This document shows positions 45,923 to 54,642 of a stretch of DNA of 64,000 nucleotides, piece by piece. The translations under genes were made by a program, and so were the position numbers. The stretch spans positions 62,001 to 126,000 of the forward strand of contig NZ_JBAOJI010000006.1 of NCBI RefSeq assembly GCF_037080055.1, given 5' to 3'. The stretch's first letter is position 1. Each line of letters opens with the position of its first letter. Under the pieces are notes generated by a model. It was not told where the DNA came from and did not search any database. It worked only from the letters and a program-made list of their open reading frames with translations. This stretch comes from Halovenus sp037080055 (GTDB taxonomy: Archaea > Halobacteriota > Halobacteria > Halobacteriales > Haloarculaceae).

Positions 45923-46159
45923 ACGGAGTGAGCGAGTCACCACGAGGCGGAGCGGCGAGGGACGAGCCGCGGAGCAAGCGCGTGGTGACGAGTGACGCGA
46001 GGACGACCATCGGGAGTCCTCGGACTGAGCGAGCGGCGACGCCGCGAGCAACGCGAGATCCGAGCAAAGCGAGGATCTCGGTTTGCGCGAACGGCGAACG
46101 GGTGGACGAGCGGAGCGAGTCCACCGAATGCTCGAACGGCGAAGCCGTGAGAGCCGAAC
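45905..46159 (+). repeat. Photolyase tail repeat and purine-rich hairpin tract
   Basis: GCGCGTGGTGACGAGTGA, encoding the last five residues ARGDE and the stop, occurs at 45905-45922 (the gene end) and again at 45978-45995. After the first copy, GTGGTGAC pairs with GTCACCAC (45909-45916/45936-45943) across the stop codon. Both copies are followed by a GCGGC...GCCGC hairpin. The tract continues with short hairpins whose loops are purine-rich (for example GGTGGAC...GTCCACC) up to about 46159. The 364 bp between phr and the beta-helix gene contain no supportable gene. Confidence 0.75.
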
Positions 46160-46286
46160 CGTGAACGCCAGAAGTGAACCAGCACGCGCAAACGTCGACC
46201 GAAAACTGCGGTATTAGTAAGTGTTCGCAAGCTGCACTTTTCCTGTAATAACCATTTCATACACATCACCGCTCATACAGTGGTGT

Positions 46287-47468
46287 ATGATTGGTGAAAA
46301 CAATGACAGATCACGCCGGCGAGTTTTGAAAACAGGCCTAACTCTCGCGGGGGCGGCGAGCTTGGGGACCCTGATAACAGGATCAGTTAGTGCCCAAACC
46401 GCTGTCTCTGGTGGAGGGAGTGCGATTCAGGATGCAATCGACGACGCAGAGGATGGTGACACGATCGTCGTGACAGATTCGGCCACATACGATCCGATAA
46501 GTATCAACAAGAGCATCACAGTCGAGAGTTCCGACGGGGCCACAATCGACGGTGGCGGCGGAAGCAGTGCAGCGGTCAGTATCGCGGCTGACGGTGTCAC
46601 GTTCGAGGGGTTCACCGTGACGAACCCAGACGGTCTCCTCGGCATCAAGGTCGAGTCTGGCTACGACGGAGCCACAATTACAGACAACACAGTCGAGGAT
46701 ATTGGCCCGACCGGACGACTGGGTGTGACTGGAATCAACGTCGGGCAGGGTGACCACGACGACATCGAGATTGTGAACAACGTCATCCAGGACCTCGATC
46801 AGGAGACGACCGATGACTCCGGTTTCCCCACGGTCAACGGGATCCTGTTTGATGCAGATAACAGTGGTCCGGGGACAGTCACGGATACTGCTGTCAACAA
46901 CAACGTCATTCGTGAGATAGAAAGTGACATTGCCCCACTTGGGATCGTCGTCCAGCACGAAACCGACGGCTTTGCGATCAATAACAACGAAATTCGAGAC
47001 CTGGTGGCCGCTGACAGTACTGATTCAGACCCCAGTGATGGTGTTGACTTTGGCTTCACCTTCGCCCAGGGCATCAACATCGCTTCGCCGTCGACGGCCG
47101 GCACGGTCGTCAATCGGAATGTGATTGAAAATATTACAAGCGAGGAGACAATTCTTCCGGAGGCGGTCAAAATCGACGGCGACGGTGGTGGCGTGCAGTT
47201 CCGGGCGAACCAGTTCCTCGTTGCAATCGGGCTGAACAACAAGAACGGAACCGACGGTGGAAGCAGAGATCCGTCCGGTGATCCCGTCGTCGACGCACGA
47301 AACAACTGGTGGGGGAGCCGAGAGGGTCCGGAAGAAGCGGCGTTCAATCAGGATGGCGACGACGATGACCGAAGCGATGTGGTCGGAAACGTCAGGTACG
47401 AACCGTTCCTGCGGAATCCCACAGGAGGGTCTCGATCGGGTCGGGGTACGGGCTCAGGTCGCCCATGA
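46287..47468 (+). CDS. Tat-exported right-handed beta-helix protein
   Basis: A 393-residue protein with a twin-arginine signal (RSRRRVLKTGLTLAGAAS, near residues 8-25) and cleavage after VSAQ. The mature part is built of short repeating strands with Asn ladders (ITDNTVEDI, IEIVNNVIQDL, AVNNNVIREI, FAINNNEIRDL, VVNRNVIENI), the pattern of NosD/pectate-lyase-like parallel beta-helices. A C-terminal NNWWGSREGPEEAAF motif and a Gly-Ser-Arg-rich end follow. It is likely an extracellular carbohydrate-binding or -cleaving protein; no catalytic residues can be assigned. GC content is lower than its neighbours. CATACAC...GTGTATG brackets the start codon. Confidence 0.85.
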   Translation: MIGENNDRSRRRVLKTGLTLAGAASLGTLITGSVSAQTAVSGGGSAIQDAIDDAEDGDTIVVTDSATYDPISINKSITVESSDGATIDGGGGSSAAVSIAADGVTFEGFTVTNPDGLLGIKVESGYDGATITDNTVEDIGPTGRLGVTGINVGQGDHDDIEIVNNVIQDLDQETTDDSGFPTVNGILFDADNSGPGTVTDTAVNNNVIREIESDIAPLGIVVQHETDGFAINNNEIRDLVAADSTDSDPSDGVDFGFTFAQGINIASPSTAGTVVNRNVIENITSEETILPEAVKIDGDGGGVQFRANQFLVAIGLNNKNGTDGGSRDPSGDPVVDARNNWWGSREGPEEAAFNQDGDDDDRSDVVGNVRYEPFLRNPTGGSRSGRGTGSGRP

Positions 47469-47524
47469 GTTTCTAACGAAATAGTTGAGTCCCGTGTGTT
47501 ACGCTCGGTCTTTGAGAGGAGTAA

Positions 47525-47974
47525 TCAACTCTTTCGCCGGTCGTATTCGAGCGCCGTCCAGTAGGCGAGCAGATAGGCAACGGCGGCGAACAAGACAGCG
47601 AGCACGACGTTTCCAGCGAGCAGACGGATGATGACTGCCTGTCCCGCATCGAGCCCGATATCCGTTCTGCTGATGCCGGCGCCTGGGCCGAGCAACTGGA
47701 CGCCGAGGAGGAAACTCGCAACGTAGACGGTCCCCTTGGCGAGGGGATTCATAACAGCAACCGCGGCTAACAACGCGATCCGGTTGGCCCGGTCGAACTG
47801 TGCCCCGATCCACGCGAGGAAGGGAATCACGAGTCCGAGTGACGGCAACGTGGTCAGGAAAATCCCGGCCGCGAAGTAGCGGGCGATCACCCGCGGCGGG
47901 TGATCCTCGGCGAACGCGGCTCTGAGCCGACTTCGCATCCGCCGCAGGTGACCACCGAACCGATTCGTTTCCAT
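47525..47974 (-). CDS. DUF2062 domain membrane protein
   Basis: A 149-residue protein. A basic N-terminus is followed by the DUF2062 pattern: VIARYFAAGIFLTTLPSLGLVIP, MNPLAKGTVYVASFLLGVQLLG and a final membrane helix (about 118-138). About three helices in all. Function unknown. A palindromic TATA-like GCTTATAAGC lies about 27 bp before the ATG. It converges on the beta-helix gene. Confidence 0.82.
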   Translation of the reverse strand: METNRFGGHLRRMRSRLRAAFAEDHPPRVIARYFAAGIFLTTLPSLGLVIPFLAWIGAQFDRANRIALLAAVAVMNPLAKGTVYVASFLLGVQLLGPGAGISRTDIGLDAGQAVIIRLLAGNVVLAVLFAAVAYLLAYWTALEYDRRKS

Positions 47975-48104
47975 TGGGTTTGCAGTCGTAACTGATTGAG
48001 GCTTATAAGCGTTCAGTCTGCCGTTCGTCGGTTCGATGCTAAATCGCCGCCTCGGGAACCTTTTTGATGCTCCCAGCCGACATATCCGTACGGAGGGATT
48101 ACCA

Positions 48105-48716
48105 ATGCCAGAACATTCAGACCCAGCACTGCCGGAACTTCCATACGACTACGACGCGCTCGAACCACACATCTCCGAACAGGTGGTGACGTGGCATCAC
48201 GACACCCACCATCAGGGATACGTCAACGGTCTCGGAAGTGCCGAAGAGACACTCGCCGACAACCGCGAGAGCGGGGACTTCGGCTCCTCGGCCGGCGCTA
48301 TCGGTAACGTCACCCACAACGGCTGTGGCCACTATCTCCACACGCTGTTCTGGGAGAACATGCACCCGGACGGCGGCGGCGAACCCGAGGGTGACCTCGC
48401 AGACCGCATCGAAGAGGACTTCGGCTCCTACGAAGGGTGGAAAGGCGAGTTCGAGGCCGCCGCATCCGCCGCAGGCGGGTGGGCCCTTCTGGTCTACGAC
48501 CCGGTTGCGAAACAGCTTCGCAACGTCGCTGTCGACAAACACGACCAGGGCGCACTCTGGGGCGCACACCCAATCCTCGCCTGCGACGTGTGGGAGCACT
48601 CCTACTACTACGACTACGGCCCGGACCGCGGCGAGTTCATCGACGGCTTCTTCGAGGTCCTCAACTGGGACAAAGTCGCCGACGAGTACAACACTGTCGT
48701 CGAGCTATTCGAGTAG
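48105..48716 (+). CDS. sod: Superoxide dismutase (Mn/Fe family)
   Basis: A 203-residue SOD that dismutes superoxide in the cytoplasm. Metal ligands: His in QVVTWHHDTHHQGY (near residue 28), His in GCGHYLHTLFW (near 80), and Asp/His in LACDVWEHSYYYDYG (near 166). ATG 48105 is preceded by a Shine-Dalgarno-like GGAGGGA, which supports it over the earlier in-frame start at 48036. Iron versus manganese cannot be decided safely from sequence. A T-rich run (CCGTTTTTTTGATG) downstream may terminate transcription. Confidence 0.93.
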   Translation: MPEHSDPALPELPYDYDALEPHISEQVVTWHHDTHHQGYVNGLGSAEETLADNRESGDFGSSAGAIGNVTHNGCGHYLHTLFWENMHPDGGGEPEGDLADRIEEDFGSYEGWKGEFEAAASAAGGWALLVYDPVAKQLRNVAVDKHDQGALWGAHPILACDVWEHSYYYDYGPDRGEFIDGFFEVLNWDKVADEYNTVVELFE

Positions 48717-48805
48717 AGTTGTCGCTGCCGAACATTCGGGCGCAAAACCATCACCGTTTTTTTGATGCCACCGAAGTAGTAGCGACGCTGCTCGCCGTCT
48801 CCTGA

Positions 48806-49498
48806 CTACCACGGCTTCAGTGATCTGTCACGCCAGAACTCCCCGCTCGGACCGTCGGGACGGAATCGTGCGAGCCAGATCGGTGTCTCCGCGCCTTTCT
48901 CCGGCGTCCGCGGTGCGGATCCCTCCGTCATATCGGTCTGGACGTAGCCCGGACAGACCGAGTTCGCCAGTAGATCGTCGTACTCGCCGTCGAGATACTT
49001 CGTCAACCCGTTGAGCCCGGTTTTCGAGATTCGATAGGCCGGCATACCGCCCGTCTGCGGGTCGGTGAGTTTCCCGAGTCCCGAGGAGACGTTGACGACT
49101 CGTCCGCCGGGCCGGTCCAGCAGGAGGTCCAGCGCTTCCTTGATCAGATGGATCGGGCCGTGGAGATTCGTCGTCAGCGTCTGGTCGATCACTTCTGCCG
49201 GCATCTCGGCCAGCGACTCGCGGCTGTCCATGATCCCGGCGTTGTTGACGAGGATATCCAACTGCCCGACATCCTCGCGAATACGTTCGATAGCAGCCTC
49301 TCGCTGGGTGTCGATAGTGACATCAAGTTCGATGGCTCGTCGGTCGTCGCTGGTGATATCGTCGGTATTCCGCGCGCCGGCGTAGACGGTTGCACCGTGG
49401 TCGACGAGTCCGTCGGCGATTCGCTTCCCGATGCCGCGGGTCGCGCCGGTGACGAGTGCGACCTGTCCCTCCAGCGTCTCGTAGAGCGGAACGTCCAT
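48806..49498 (-). CDS. SDR family oxidoreductase
   Basis: A 230-residue classical short-chain dehydrogenase. The cofactor motif is TGATRGIGKRIADG (near residue 17), the structural NNAG is near 84, the catalytic Ser is in VVNVSSGLGK (near 134) and the Tyr-x3-Lys is AYRISK (near 154). It ends with the NSVCPGYVQTDMT segment seen in carbonyl reductases. Substrate unknown. No operon partner; the divergent side towards 49604 is about 105 bp with nothing recognisable. Confidence 0.88.
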   Translation of the reverse strand: MDVPLYETLEGQVALVTGATRGIGKRIADGLVDHGATVYAGARNTDDITSDDRRAIELDVTIDTQREAAIERIREDVGQLDILVNNAGIMDSRESLAEMPAEVIDQTLTTNLHGPIHLIKEALDLLLDRPGGRVVNVSSGLGKLTDPQTGGMPAYRISKTGLNGLTKYLDGEYDDLLANSVCPGYVQTDMTEGSAPRTPEKGAETPIWLARFRPDGPSGEFWRDRSLKPW

Positions 49499-49603
49499 AC
49501 TGCTGTCAGGGCCAGCGCAAACAAAAACAGCGTGTTGGGCAGTCGTGCGGTCGACTACGAGATTCTATCGACCTCCGGAAAACGAGTCACCGATCCCGTC
49601 TCC

Positions 49604-49774
49604 TCAGCTATCGGGGGAGGGGTACTCACGGTCCTCGATTTTCTCGAGGATTGCCTCCTTCTCTGCGTCGGAGAGCTGTCGCCACGAGGCGATCTCGGCG
49701 ACGGTCCGTCCACATCCGAGACAGATCCCGTCCTCGACTTCACAAACGCTCGTACACGGTGACGTGACTGGCAT
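49604..49774 (-). CDS. DUF1289 family small protein
   Basis: A 56-residue protein. The Cys pattern is PCTSVCEVEDGICLGCGRT (near residues 6-24), and the DUF1289 core is EIASWRQLSDAEKEAIL. Four cysteines probably bind zinc or an iron-sulfur cluster. The ATG is at 49772-49774. It lies 45 bp downstream of the VOC protein gene on the same strand, so co-transcription is possible. Confidence 0.78.
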   Translation of the reverse strand: MPVTSPCTSVCEVEDGICLGCGRTVAEIASWRQLSDAEKEAILEKIEDREYPSPDS

Positions 49775-49819
49775 GGGTGGTCGAATCTGCGCTTGGCAGC
49801 AGCCGACAGTCCGAGTCCG

Positions 49820-50191
49820 CTATTCCAGCGGCTCGATCAGTTCGACGACGTGGCCGTCGGGGTCCTCGATGAAGGCGGTACGCGCGCCGGCTGCGGGCTG
49901 GTCGGCTGGCTCTTTGACGACGCCGTGGTCGTCGATCTCCTCGAAGGCAGCGTCCACGTCCTGCACGTGGACGGCGAAGTGATCCCACGCAGTGCCGTTC
50001 TCGAACTCCTCGTTGCCCTCCGTGTCGGAAAGCTGGAGCTCGAAGTCGTTGCCGTCGGCGACGTAGACGTTTCGGGTCTGGCCGTCCTCGCTGGTGAACT
50101 CCCAGGAGTCCTCGAAGCCGAGATTGTCCTTGTACCACTGTGCGAGTTCGTCGGCGTCCGAGACGTTCAGACAGACGTGGAGTGCGTCCAT
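49820..50191 (-). CDS. VOC family protein (glyoxalase I-like)
   Basis: A 123-residue protein made of the two beta-alpha-beta-beta-beta halves of the vicinal-oxygen-chelate fold. Likely metal ligands are His-5 (DALHVCLNV), Glu in NDFELQL (near 61), His in DHFAVHVQD (near 75) and Glu in HVVELIE (near 117). The arrangement fits lactoylglutathione-lyase-like isomerases, but archaea lack glutathione, so the thiol partner or substrate is uncertain. Confidence 0.85.
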   Translation of the reverse strand: MDALHVCLNVSDADELAQWYKDNLGFEDSWEFTSEDGQTRNVYVADGNDFELQLSDTEGNEEFENGTAWDHFAVHVQDVDAAFEEIDDHGVVKEPADQPAAGARTAFIEDPDGHVVELIEPLE

Positions 50192-50233
50192 ATCTCGATT
50201 GCGGCGGCCCGAAAAATAAACACGTCGAAGCCG

Positions 50234-51376
50234 TCACTCGGCGGCCTGCGCGGTGAGGTCTTCCGGCGCAGTCTCGACACTGGTGAACTCGAACTGAGCA
50301 CCGCCGTCGGTCGATTCTGTCACGGAGACCGTCCAGCCGTGTCCCTCTGCAATACCGGCGACGATTGCGAGACCCAGTCCCGTTCCGTCCTCGCTGCTGC
50401 AGTATCCGGGCTCGAAGATCACGGAGCAGTCGTCGGGATCGATTCCCGGGCCGTCGTCCGCGACGAAAAAACCGCCCTCGATACTGCCGATCTCGATCGA
50501 AACGTCGTCTCCGCCGTGTTCGACCGCGTTCCGGAACAGGTTCTCGAACACCCTGACGAGTCGCTGCTGGTCGGCCTGAATCACGACCTGCGTATCGACC
50601 GACAGCGAGGCTTCGCTGGTCTCGACGTGTGACCACGCGTCCATCACGGCCGTCTCTAACGGCACCGACTCCAACGCACCGACGCCGTGGCTGTCTCGGG
50701 CCAGCGTGAGCACGTCCGTGATAATTTGTCGCATGCGTTCGTGGGAATCCTGTGTCCGAGCGAGATGGGCCTCAAGATCCGGATCGTCGATCTGTTCTTT
50801 GACCGCGTTCGTCCGGCCGATGGCGACATCGAGCGGATTTCTGAGGTCGTGAGAAATGAGGCTTGCAAACTCCTCTAACTGCTTGTTTTCGGCTTCCAGT
50901 TCGGCCTGCCGGTCGTGATGATCGGTCACATCGTGCAGTAAGACGATCCACTTCCGGGGCGGCCGGGGCTGTCGACCGATGGGGTACAACAGCACGCGAT
51001 ACGTCTGTCGTTGTCCCTCTCGCTCCATCTCGACATCTCTTTCCGTCTTTTCGGCGACGGCTTCCTGAATGGCAGGGTAGTCGTCGAGGACATCCGCTGC
51101 CGAGTCTCCCTCGATTTCGCTGTCGAACATCGTCCGGAACGGGACGTTCGCCAGCAACACCGTATCCTCCGGATCGAGTACTGCGACGGGCTCGTCGAAA
51201 GCGTTGATCAGTCGCTCGGAATCGACGGGTTGCTCGCCCGATTCCGTGCGGATCAACCAGAGGCCGAGCGCTGCACCGATGATGAGAAGCACCAGAACGA
51301 ACGCTGCCAGATAGTACGCAAGTGAGAATTCTCCGGGTGCAAGTTGCAACGCTGACGCCCAGCCCAACCGACTCAT
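50234..51376 (-). CDS. Histidine kinase with single membrane helix and PAS domain
   Basis: A 380-residue kinase: one membrane helix near residues 18-42, a PAS domain (about 60-150, DPEDTVLLANVPFRTMF), the H-box FASLISHDLRNPLDVAIG (near 172), and ATPase boxes ADDGPGIDPDD and GTGLGLAIVAGI near the C-terminus. ATG 51376 is preferred over 51403 because a TATA-like ACATATATGAG (about 51404-51414) would overlap the longer start. No response regulator gene lies next to it. Confidence 0.88.
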   Translation of the reverse strand: MSRLGWASALQLAPGEFSLAYYLAAFVLVLLIIGAALGLWLIRTESGEQPVDSERLINAFDEPVAVLDPEDTVLLANVPFRTMFDSEIEGDSAADVLDDYPAIQEAVAEKTERDVEMEREGQRQTYRVLLYPIGRQPRPPRKWIVLLHDVTDHHDRQAELEAENKQLEEFASLISHDLRNPLDVAIGRTNAVKEQIDDPDLEAHLARTQDSHERMRQIITDVLTLARDSHGVGALESVPLETAVMDAWSHVETSEASLSVDTQVVIQADQQRLVRVFENLFRNAVEHGGDDVSIEIGSIEGGFFVADDGPGIDPDDCSVIFEPGYCSSEDGTGLGLAIVAGIAEGHGWTVSVTESTDGGAQFEFTSVETAPEDLTAQAAE

Positions 51377-51509
51377 TACCCGATGTAGGTGCCACAGACT
51401 CATATATGTTCAGCAACCGCGCCGAGCGCTATACAGTGGAGTACCCACGAGGGAACTGCTGTTTCCGTCGACCGGAGTGTTTACCAGTTCCTTGCTATTA
51501 CGGGTCGGT

Positions 51510-51776
51510 ATGCCCATCGACAGAGAGTCAGCCGATGATTTGCGCTCGCTCGAATTCCGGGACCCCGAGGAGGTCCTCGACCCGGACAAACTGTACACTG
51601 TCTACGAGATTGGTCGACTGCTGCAGGGACTTGACCCAGAGGAGGAACTCGACGTCGAGACCGAAAACGTCCTGCTCGACTGGGCGATTCCGTGGATGAT
51701 GAACCACTCCGAGCAGTTCGTCTTCGCGGAACCGACCGACGACACTGACCCCGGCTACTACGGACTCGCCCAATGA
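51510..51776 (+). CDS. DUF5827 family protein
   Basis: An 88-residue acidic protein matching the haloarchaeal DUF5827 pattern: RDPEEVLDPDKLYTVYEIG, RLLQGLDPEEELD, LLDWAIPWMM and a final EPTDDTDPGYYGLA. No metal or catalytic motif is seen. The stop overlaps the start of the P-loop protein (4-bp ATGA), so the two are translationally coupled and may work together. Function unknown. Confidence 0.8.
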   Translation: MPIDRESADDLRSLEFRDPEEVLDPDKLYTVYEIGRLLQGLDPEEELDVETENVLLDWAIPWMMNHSEQFVFAEPTDDTDPGYYGLAQ

Positions 51777-52579
51777 CACTGCTGGTCGTCGGCTCGGACC
51801 GGGTCGATGCCGGGAAGACGACCTTCTCGACCGGGCTGGTCGCCCGGACGACGGCAGTCGGATTCAAGCCACGGGCCGGCAACGACTACTGGTATCACCA
51901 CGACGATTACCGCAGCGCCATCGAACAGGGCGGGATCTACGGCAAGGATGCCCGCCGACTCGCAAAGGCCAGCCCCGGCAGTCTCGATCCGGCCGATATC
52001 AACCCTGTCCACCGCCTCTGGCGACCCGCCGACGGCAGCGGACTGCTCGGCCAAGAGGGTCGGGAGTTTCTGCTCGACCGCGCTGGTGAACAGTATATTC
52101 TCAACGCACAGGCCGACCTTCCCGACTCGGCGCGGGAGCATCTCCCGCTGTCGGATGCAGTCGTCGTCGACTCGGTCGGGCAACTCAATCAGGTGATGGA
52201 ACGGGCGCACGTGCCGGCGTTAACTGCGCTCGGCCAATCCATCGAGGCGACCGACCGGGCCGTCGTCGAATCCTACAGCGATGTCGCCCGGCCAGTTCAG
52301 GGGATCGACCCCGACGCCGTGGCGGTCGTCGACCCGGGCCGCGCCCGGATTTTCGACGGCTCGCGCTTTATCAAAGCCTGTTCGGTCGCCTCTGGTGCGG
52401 AGGGATCCTTCCACGGCCAACTCGAAGAACGCGTCTCGTCGGTGATCGATCTCGCCGACCCGGTCGACACTGTGACACTGCCTCCACTCACCTCCGAGCA
52501 ACGCCACGACTCCGATACCGTGGCGACCGAGTACGGCGACGCCTACGACGCACTGCTGGCAGTAGCAGACGAGTGGTAA
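51773..52579 (+). CDS. Predicted P-loop ATPase/GTPase (COG4028-like)
   Basis: A 268-residue protein. The N-terminal nucleotide-binding loop is VVGSDRVDAGKTTFSTGL (near residue 5), of the dethiobiotin-synthetase/SIMIBI style with Asp-x-Gly-Lys-Thr-Thr. A second acidic strand is VVVDSVGQ (near 125). It has no signal or membrane segment. Coupled to the DUF5827 gene. The family has no firmly known function; ligase-like or GTPase roles are guesses. Confidence 0.75.
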   Translation: MTLLVVGSDRVDAGKTTFSTGLVARTTAVGFKPRAGNDYWYHHDDYRSAIEQGGIYGKDARRLAKASPGSLDPADINPVHRLWRPADGSGLLGQEGREFLLDRAGEQYILNAQADLPDSAREHLPLSDAVVVDSVGQLNQVMERAHVPALTALGQSIEATDRAVVESYSDVARPVQGIDPDAVAVVDPGRARIFDGSRFIKACSVASGAEGSFHGQLEERVSSVIDLADPVDTVTLPPLTSEQRHDSDTVATEYGDAYDALLAVADEW

Positions 52580-52660
52580 GCAGCGTCGTCCCTGACTGAC
52601 CGAACCTGACAATCAAAACTGACGGCACGCTTTTTACTGATCCGTCCGATCATTCGCTGC

Positions 52661-53131
52661 ATGAAGACAATCGACCTCGACGGTCTCGATCCGCAGTCGA
52701 ACCCGATGAACAGCGAGAGCGTCACCGACCCGCTCGATGCGACCGACTTCGCGATGAACTACTATGTCCTCGATCCTGGTGAGGAGTTCACCGGCGGGTT
52801 ACACGCCCATCTCGACCAGGAGGAAGCGTTCGTCATTCTCGAAGGCGAGGCAACCTTCGAGGTCCAGGAGTCCCCGACTGCGGACAGCGAGACGGTCACC
52901 GTCGGCGAGGAGGAGATGATCCGGTTCCCGCCGGGCGAGTACCAGCAGGGTCGCAACGAGTCCGACGAGCAGGTGCGCGCACTCGCGCTCGGCGCGCCGC
53001 AGGAATCGACCGATATTCGGGTCGCGGCCCCCTGTCGGGCCTGTGGCGACAGCGAATATCTCGAATTCGTCATGACCGAGGAGGGCGCGATGATGGAGTG
53101 TCCCGAGTGCGGGAAGTCCTTCGAGGCCTGA
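52661..53131 (+). CDS. Cupin-domain protein with C-terminal zinc ribbon
   Basis: A 156-residue protein. Residues about 40-110 are a cupin beta-barrel (EEFTGGLHAHLDQEEAFVIL with HxH-x-E-type metal ligands, then RFPPGEYQQGRNES). The last 40 residues form a zinc ribbon (APCRACGDSEYL and MECPECGKSFEA). A TATA-like CTTTTTACTG lies about 25-30 bp before the ATG. Role unknown; cupin plus ribbon pairs are often enzymes or sensors for small metabolites. Confidence 0.85.
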   Translation: MKTIDLDGLDPQSNPMNSESVTDPLDATDFAMNYYVLDPGEEFTGGLHAHLDQEEAFVILEGEATFEVQESPTADSETVTVGEEEMIRFPPGEYQQGRNESDEQVRALALGAPQESTDIRVAAPCRACGDSEYLEFVMTEEGAMMECPECGKSFEA

Positions 53132-53710
53132 TTACTGCATCTGAGCGGCCTGAAAGGCGAGTTCGATATCCTGGACCGGATTCGTCGTCACGCTCGGGCC
53201 GTGGCCGGTGTACATCTCCGAACAGTTCTCGTCGACAGCGTCGAGGAGTCGCTGGATGCTGTCGATCAGCACCTCCCGGTTTCCCTCCTCCAGATCCGTC
53301 CGGCCGAATCCACCGTTGGCGAAGACGAGATCGCCAGCGAAGAGCACGCCAGACGCCGGGGAATACAGACAGATGTGGTCGTTTTTGTGTCCCGGCGTGT
53401 GGATTGCTTCGTAGCTGTGGTCGCCGAGCTTGACCTGCTCGTTGTCTCCGATTTCGTAGTCGACACCTGGCTGGCCGGGATCGAAGCCCCACACGTCGAC
53501 GCCGAAGGTGTCGGTCACGTCGCCGAGATTCCCGATGTGGTCGGGGTGGGTGTGTGTCAGGACGACGGCGTCGATATCGTCGACGTACTCTCTGGTCTCG
53601 CTGACGACATCGAACTGCATGCCGACATCGACCAGCACTGTGCGCTCGCCGTCGACCAGGAAGACGTTGCTCGTCATTCCGGCCTGTCCCGCCGCAAGAT
53701 TCTGAATCAT
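53132..53710 (-). CDS. MBL-fold metallo-hydrolase (glyoxalase II-like)
   Basis: A 192-residue metallo-beta-lactamase-fold protein with a complete zinc motif THTHPDHIGN (near residue 52), HTPGHKNDHICLY (near 104), FAGDLVF (near 122) and the final GHGPSV (near 169). ATG 53710 begins the fold (MIQNLAAGQAGMTSNVFLVD); the frame stays open to 54460 but the extra part runs opposite to other genes and has no homology. Probably a thioesterase-type hydrolase. It converges on the cupin gene with 0 bp between stops. Confidence 0.85.
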   Translation of the reverse strand: MIQNLAAGQAGMTSNVFLVDGERTVLVDVGMQFDVVSETREYVDDIDAVVLTHTHPDHIGNLGDVTDTFGVDVWGFDPGQPGVDYEIGDNEQVKLGDHSYEAIHTPGHKNDHICLYSPASGVLFAGDLVFANGGFGRTDLEEGNREVLIDSIQRLLDAVDENCSEMYTGHGPSVTTNPVQDIELAFQAAQMQ

Positions 53711-53775
53711 ACCCGCAGGTATGATCGGCGCTGGTTTGGGTATATCGGTCGATATCTGCTCGTTCGTCCCGAAAC

Positions 53776-54192
53776 TCAGTCCGCTCGCTCGCCAACCGTG
53801 GGGTTCGTCGTCGGATCGTCGTCGCCGGACTCCGTATACCACAGCGCCCACGCCACGAGCACGGCCTGCAACGGCAGTCGACCCCACTGGACGAGTTCGC
53901 TGCCCATGACATCCCCGACGGCCATGTAGATGTTCGCGGGGTAGACCGCGACCAGTAGCGCGACTGTCGCCAGCGCGGCGTAGTGTCGCGTCTGCGGAAT
54001 CAGGACGCCGACGCCAACGACAATCTCGGCGACTCCGGAGAGATAGACCAGCGCCAGCGGCGCCGGGAGAAATGGCGGTACGATCTGGAGGAACCACTCG
54101 GGACTGAGGAAATGTGTCACGCCCGCGGTGATGTAGAACAGCCCCATCACGTAGAGCAACGGCATCTTGAGTCGGCGGAGGTGAGTGCGCAT
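53776..54192 (-). CDS. DoxX-like membrane protein
   Basis: A 138-residue protein with four helices (about residues 10-28, 43-62, 70-90 and 105-122). MGLFYITAGVTHFLSPEWFLQIVPPFLP and LSGVAEIVVGVGVLI are the DoxX-family pattern. ATG 54192 is used; a TTG start 6 bp upstream is less likely. DoxX proteins are linked to thiol or redox metabolism, but the specific role here is not known. Confidence 0.85.
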   Translation of the reverse strand: MRTHLRRLKMPLLYVMGLFYITAGVTHFLSPEWFLQIVPPFLPAPLALVYLSGVAEIVVGVGVLIPQTRHYAALATVALLVAVYPANIYMAVGDVMGSELVQWGRLPLQAVLVAWALWYTESGDDDPTTNPTVGERAD

Positions 54193-54231
54193 TGGCAACC
54201 AATAGCTCCTGCCGAAATAAAATCCGACCGG

Positions 54232-54642
54232 TTACCAGAAACCCCGGCGTCGATCCTCGATCTCTTCGAGGACCGTCGAGAGGACATCCCGCCAGTCCGC
54301 CGGATGTGATGCGTCGTCGCCCGGCGTCGGTGCGTCCGGCCCCGGATGGACGTGGTCGCGCGTGTTGTGTTCCGATGGATGTCGGTCCCATCGGTGATCG
54401 AAGGTCCCGGAATCGTGTTCCTCGTGGTAGTGAATCGAGAAATCCCCGTTCTGGAACCACGTGATCTCGATTCGAGCATCCTGCACACGCTGTGGATACA
54501 GGCCTGGCTCGTAAACACAGACAACCCGATCCGGGGCGAATTCCGGCTCTGACTCCACTCGCTGGAATCGCTCGCTCGACGCGAGTCGGTCTGCGATGAG
54601 ATCGAGTCGATCCCAGTCGACGGGCGCGCCGCTGTCTGTCAT
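54232..54642 (-). CDS. TumE/DUF6516-like protein, possible toxin of a two-gene module
   Basis: A 136-residue protein. The core reads ARIEITWFQNGDFSIHYHE followed by HDSGTFDHRWDRHPSEHNT and RDHVHPGPDAP. The run of strands and the R-W-D...H...H-x-H spacing recall the TumE (DUF6516) toxin-like family, although I cannot confirm this by search. The C-terminal helix is WRDVLSTVLEEIEDRRRGFW. It starts within the stop of the helix-turn-helix gene (4-bp overlap), the usual order antitoxin then toxin. ATG 54642 was chosen for this coupling. If not a toxin, it is at least an obligate partner of that regulator. Confidence 0.7.
   Translation of the reverse strand: MTDSGAPVDWDRLDLIADRLASSERFQRVESEPEFAPDRVVCVYEPGLYPQRVQDARIEITWFQNGDFSIHYHEEHDSGTFDHRWDRHPSEHNTRDHVHPGPDAPTPGDDASHPADWRDVLSTVLEEIEDRRRGFW

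Noticed and set aside
45937..46269. Minus-strand frames in the purine-rich tract after phr
   Set aside because: They consist of repetitive Arg/Ser/Pro residues derived from GAGCG-type repeats, without promoter or homology.
53711..54460. N-terminal extension of the metallo-hydrolase frame
   Set aside because: The additional 250 codons lie over the DoxX gene in another frame, are Arg/Gly-rich and have no homology. The fold starts at 53710.
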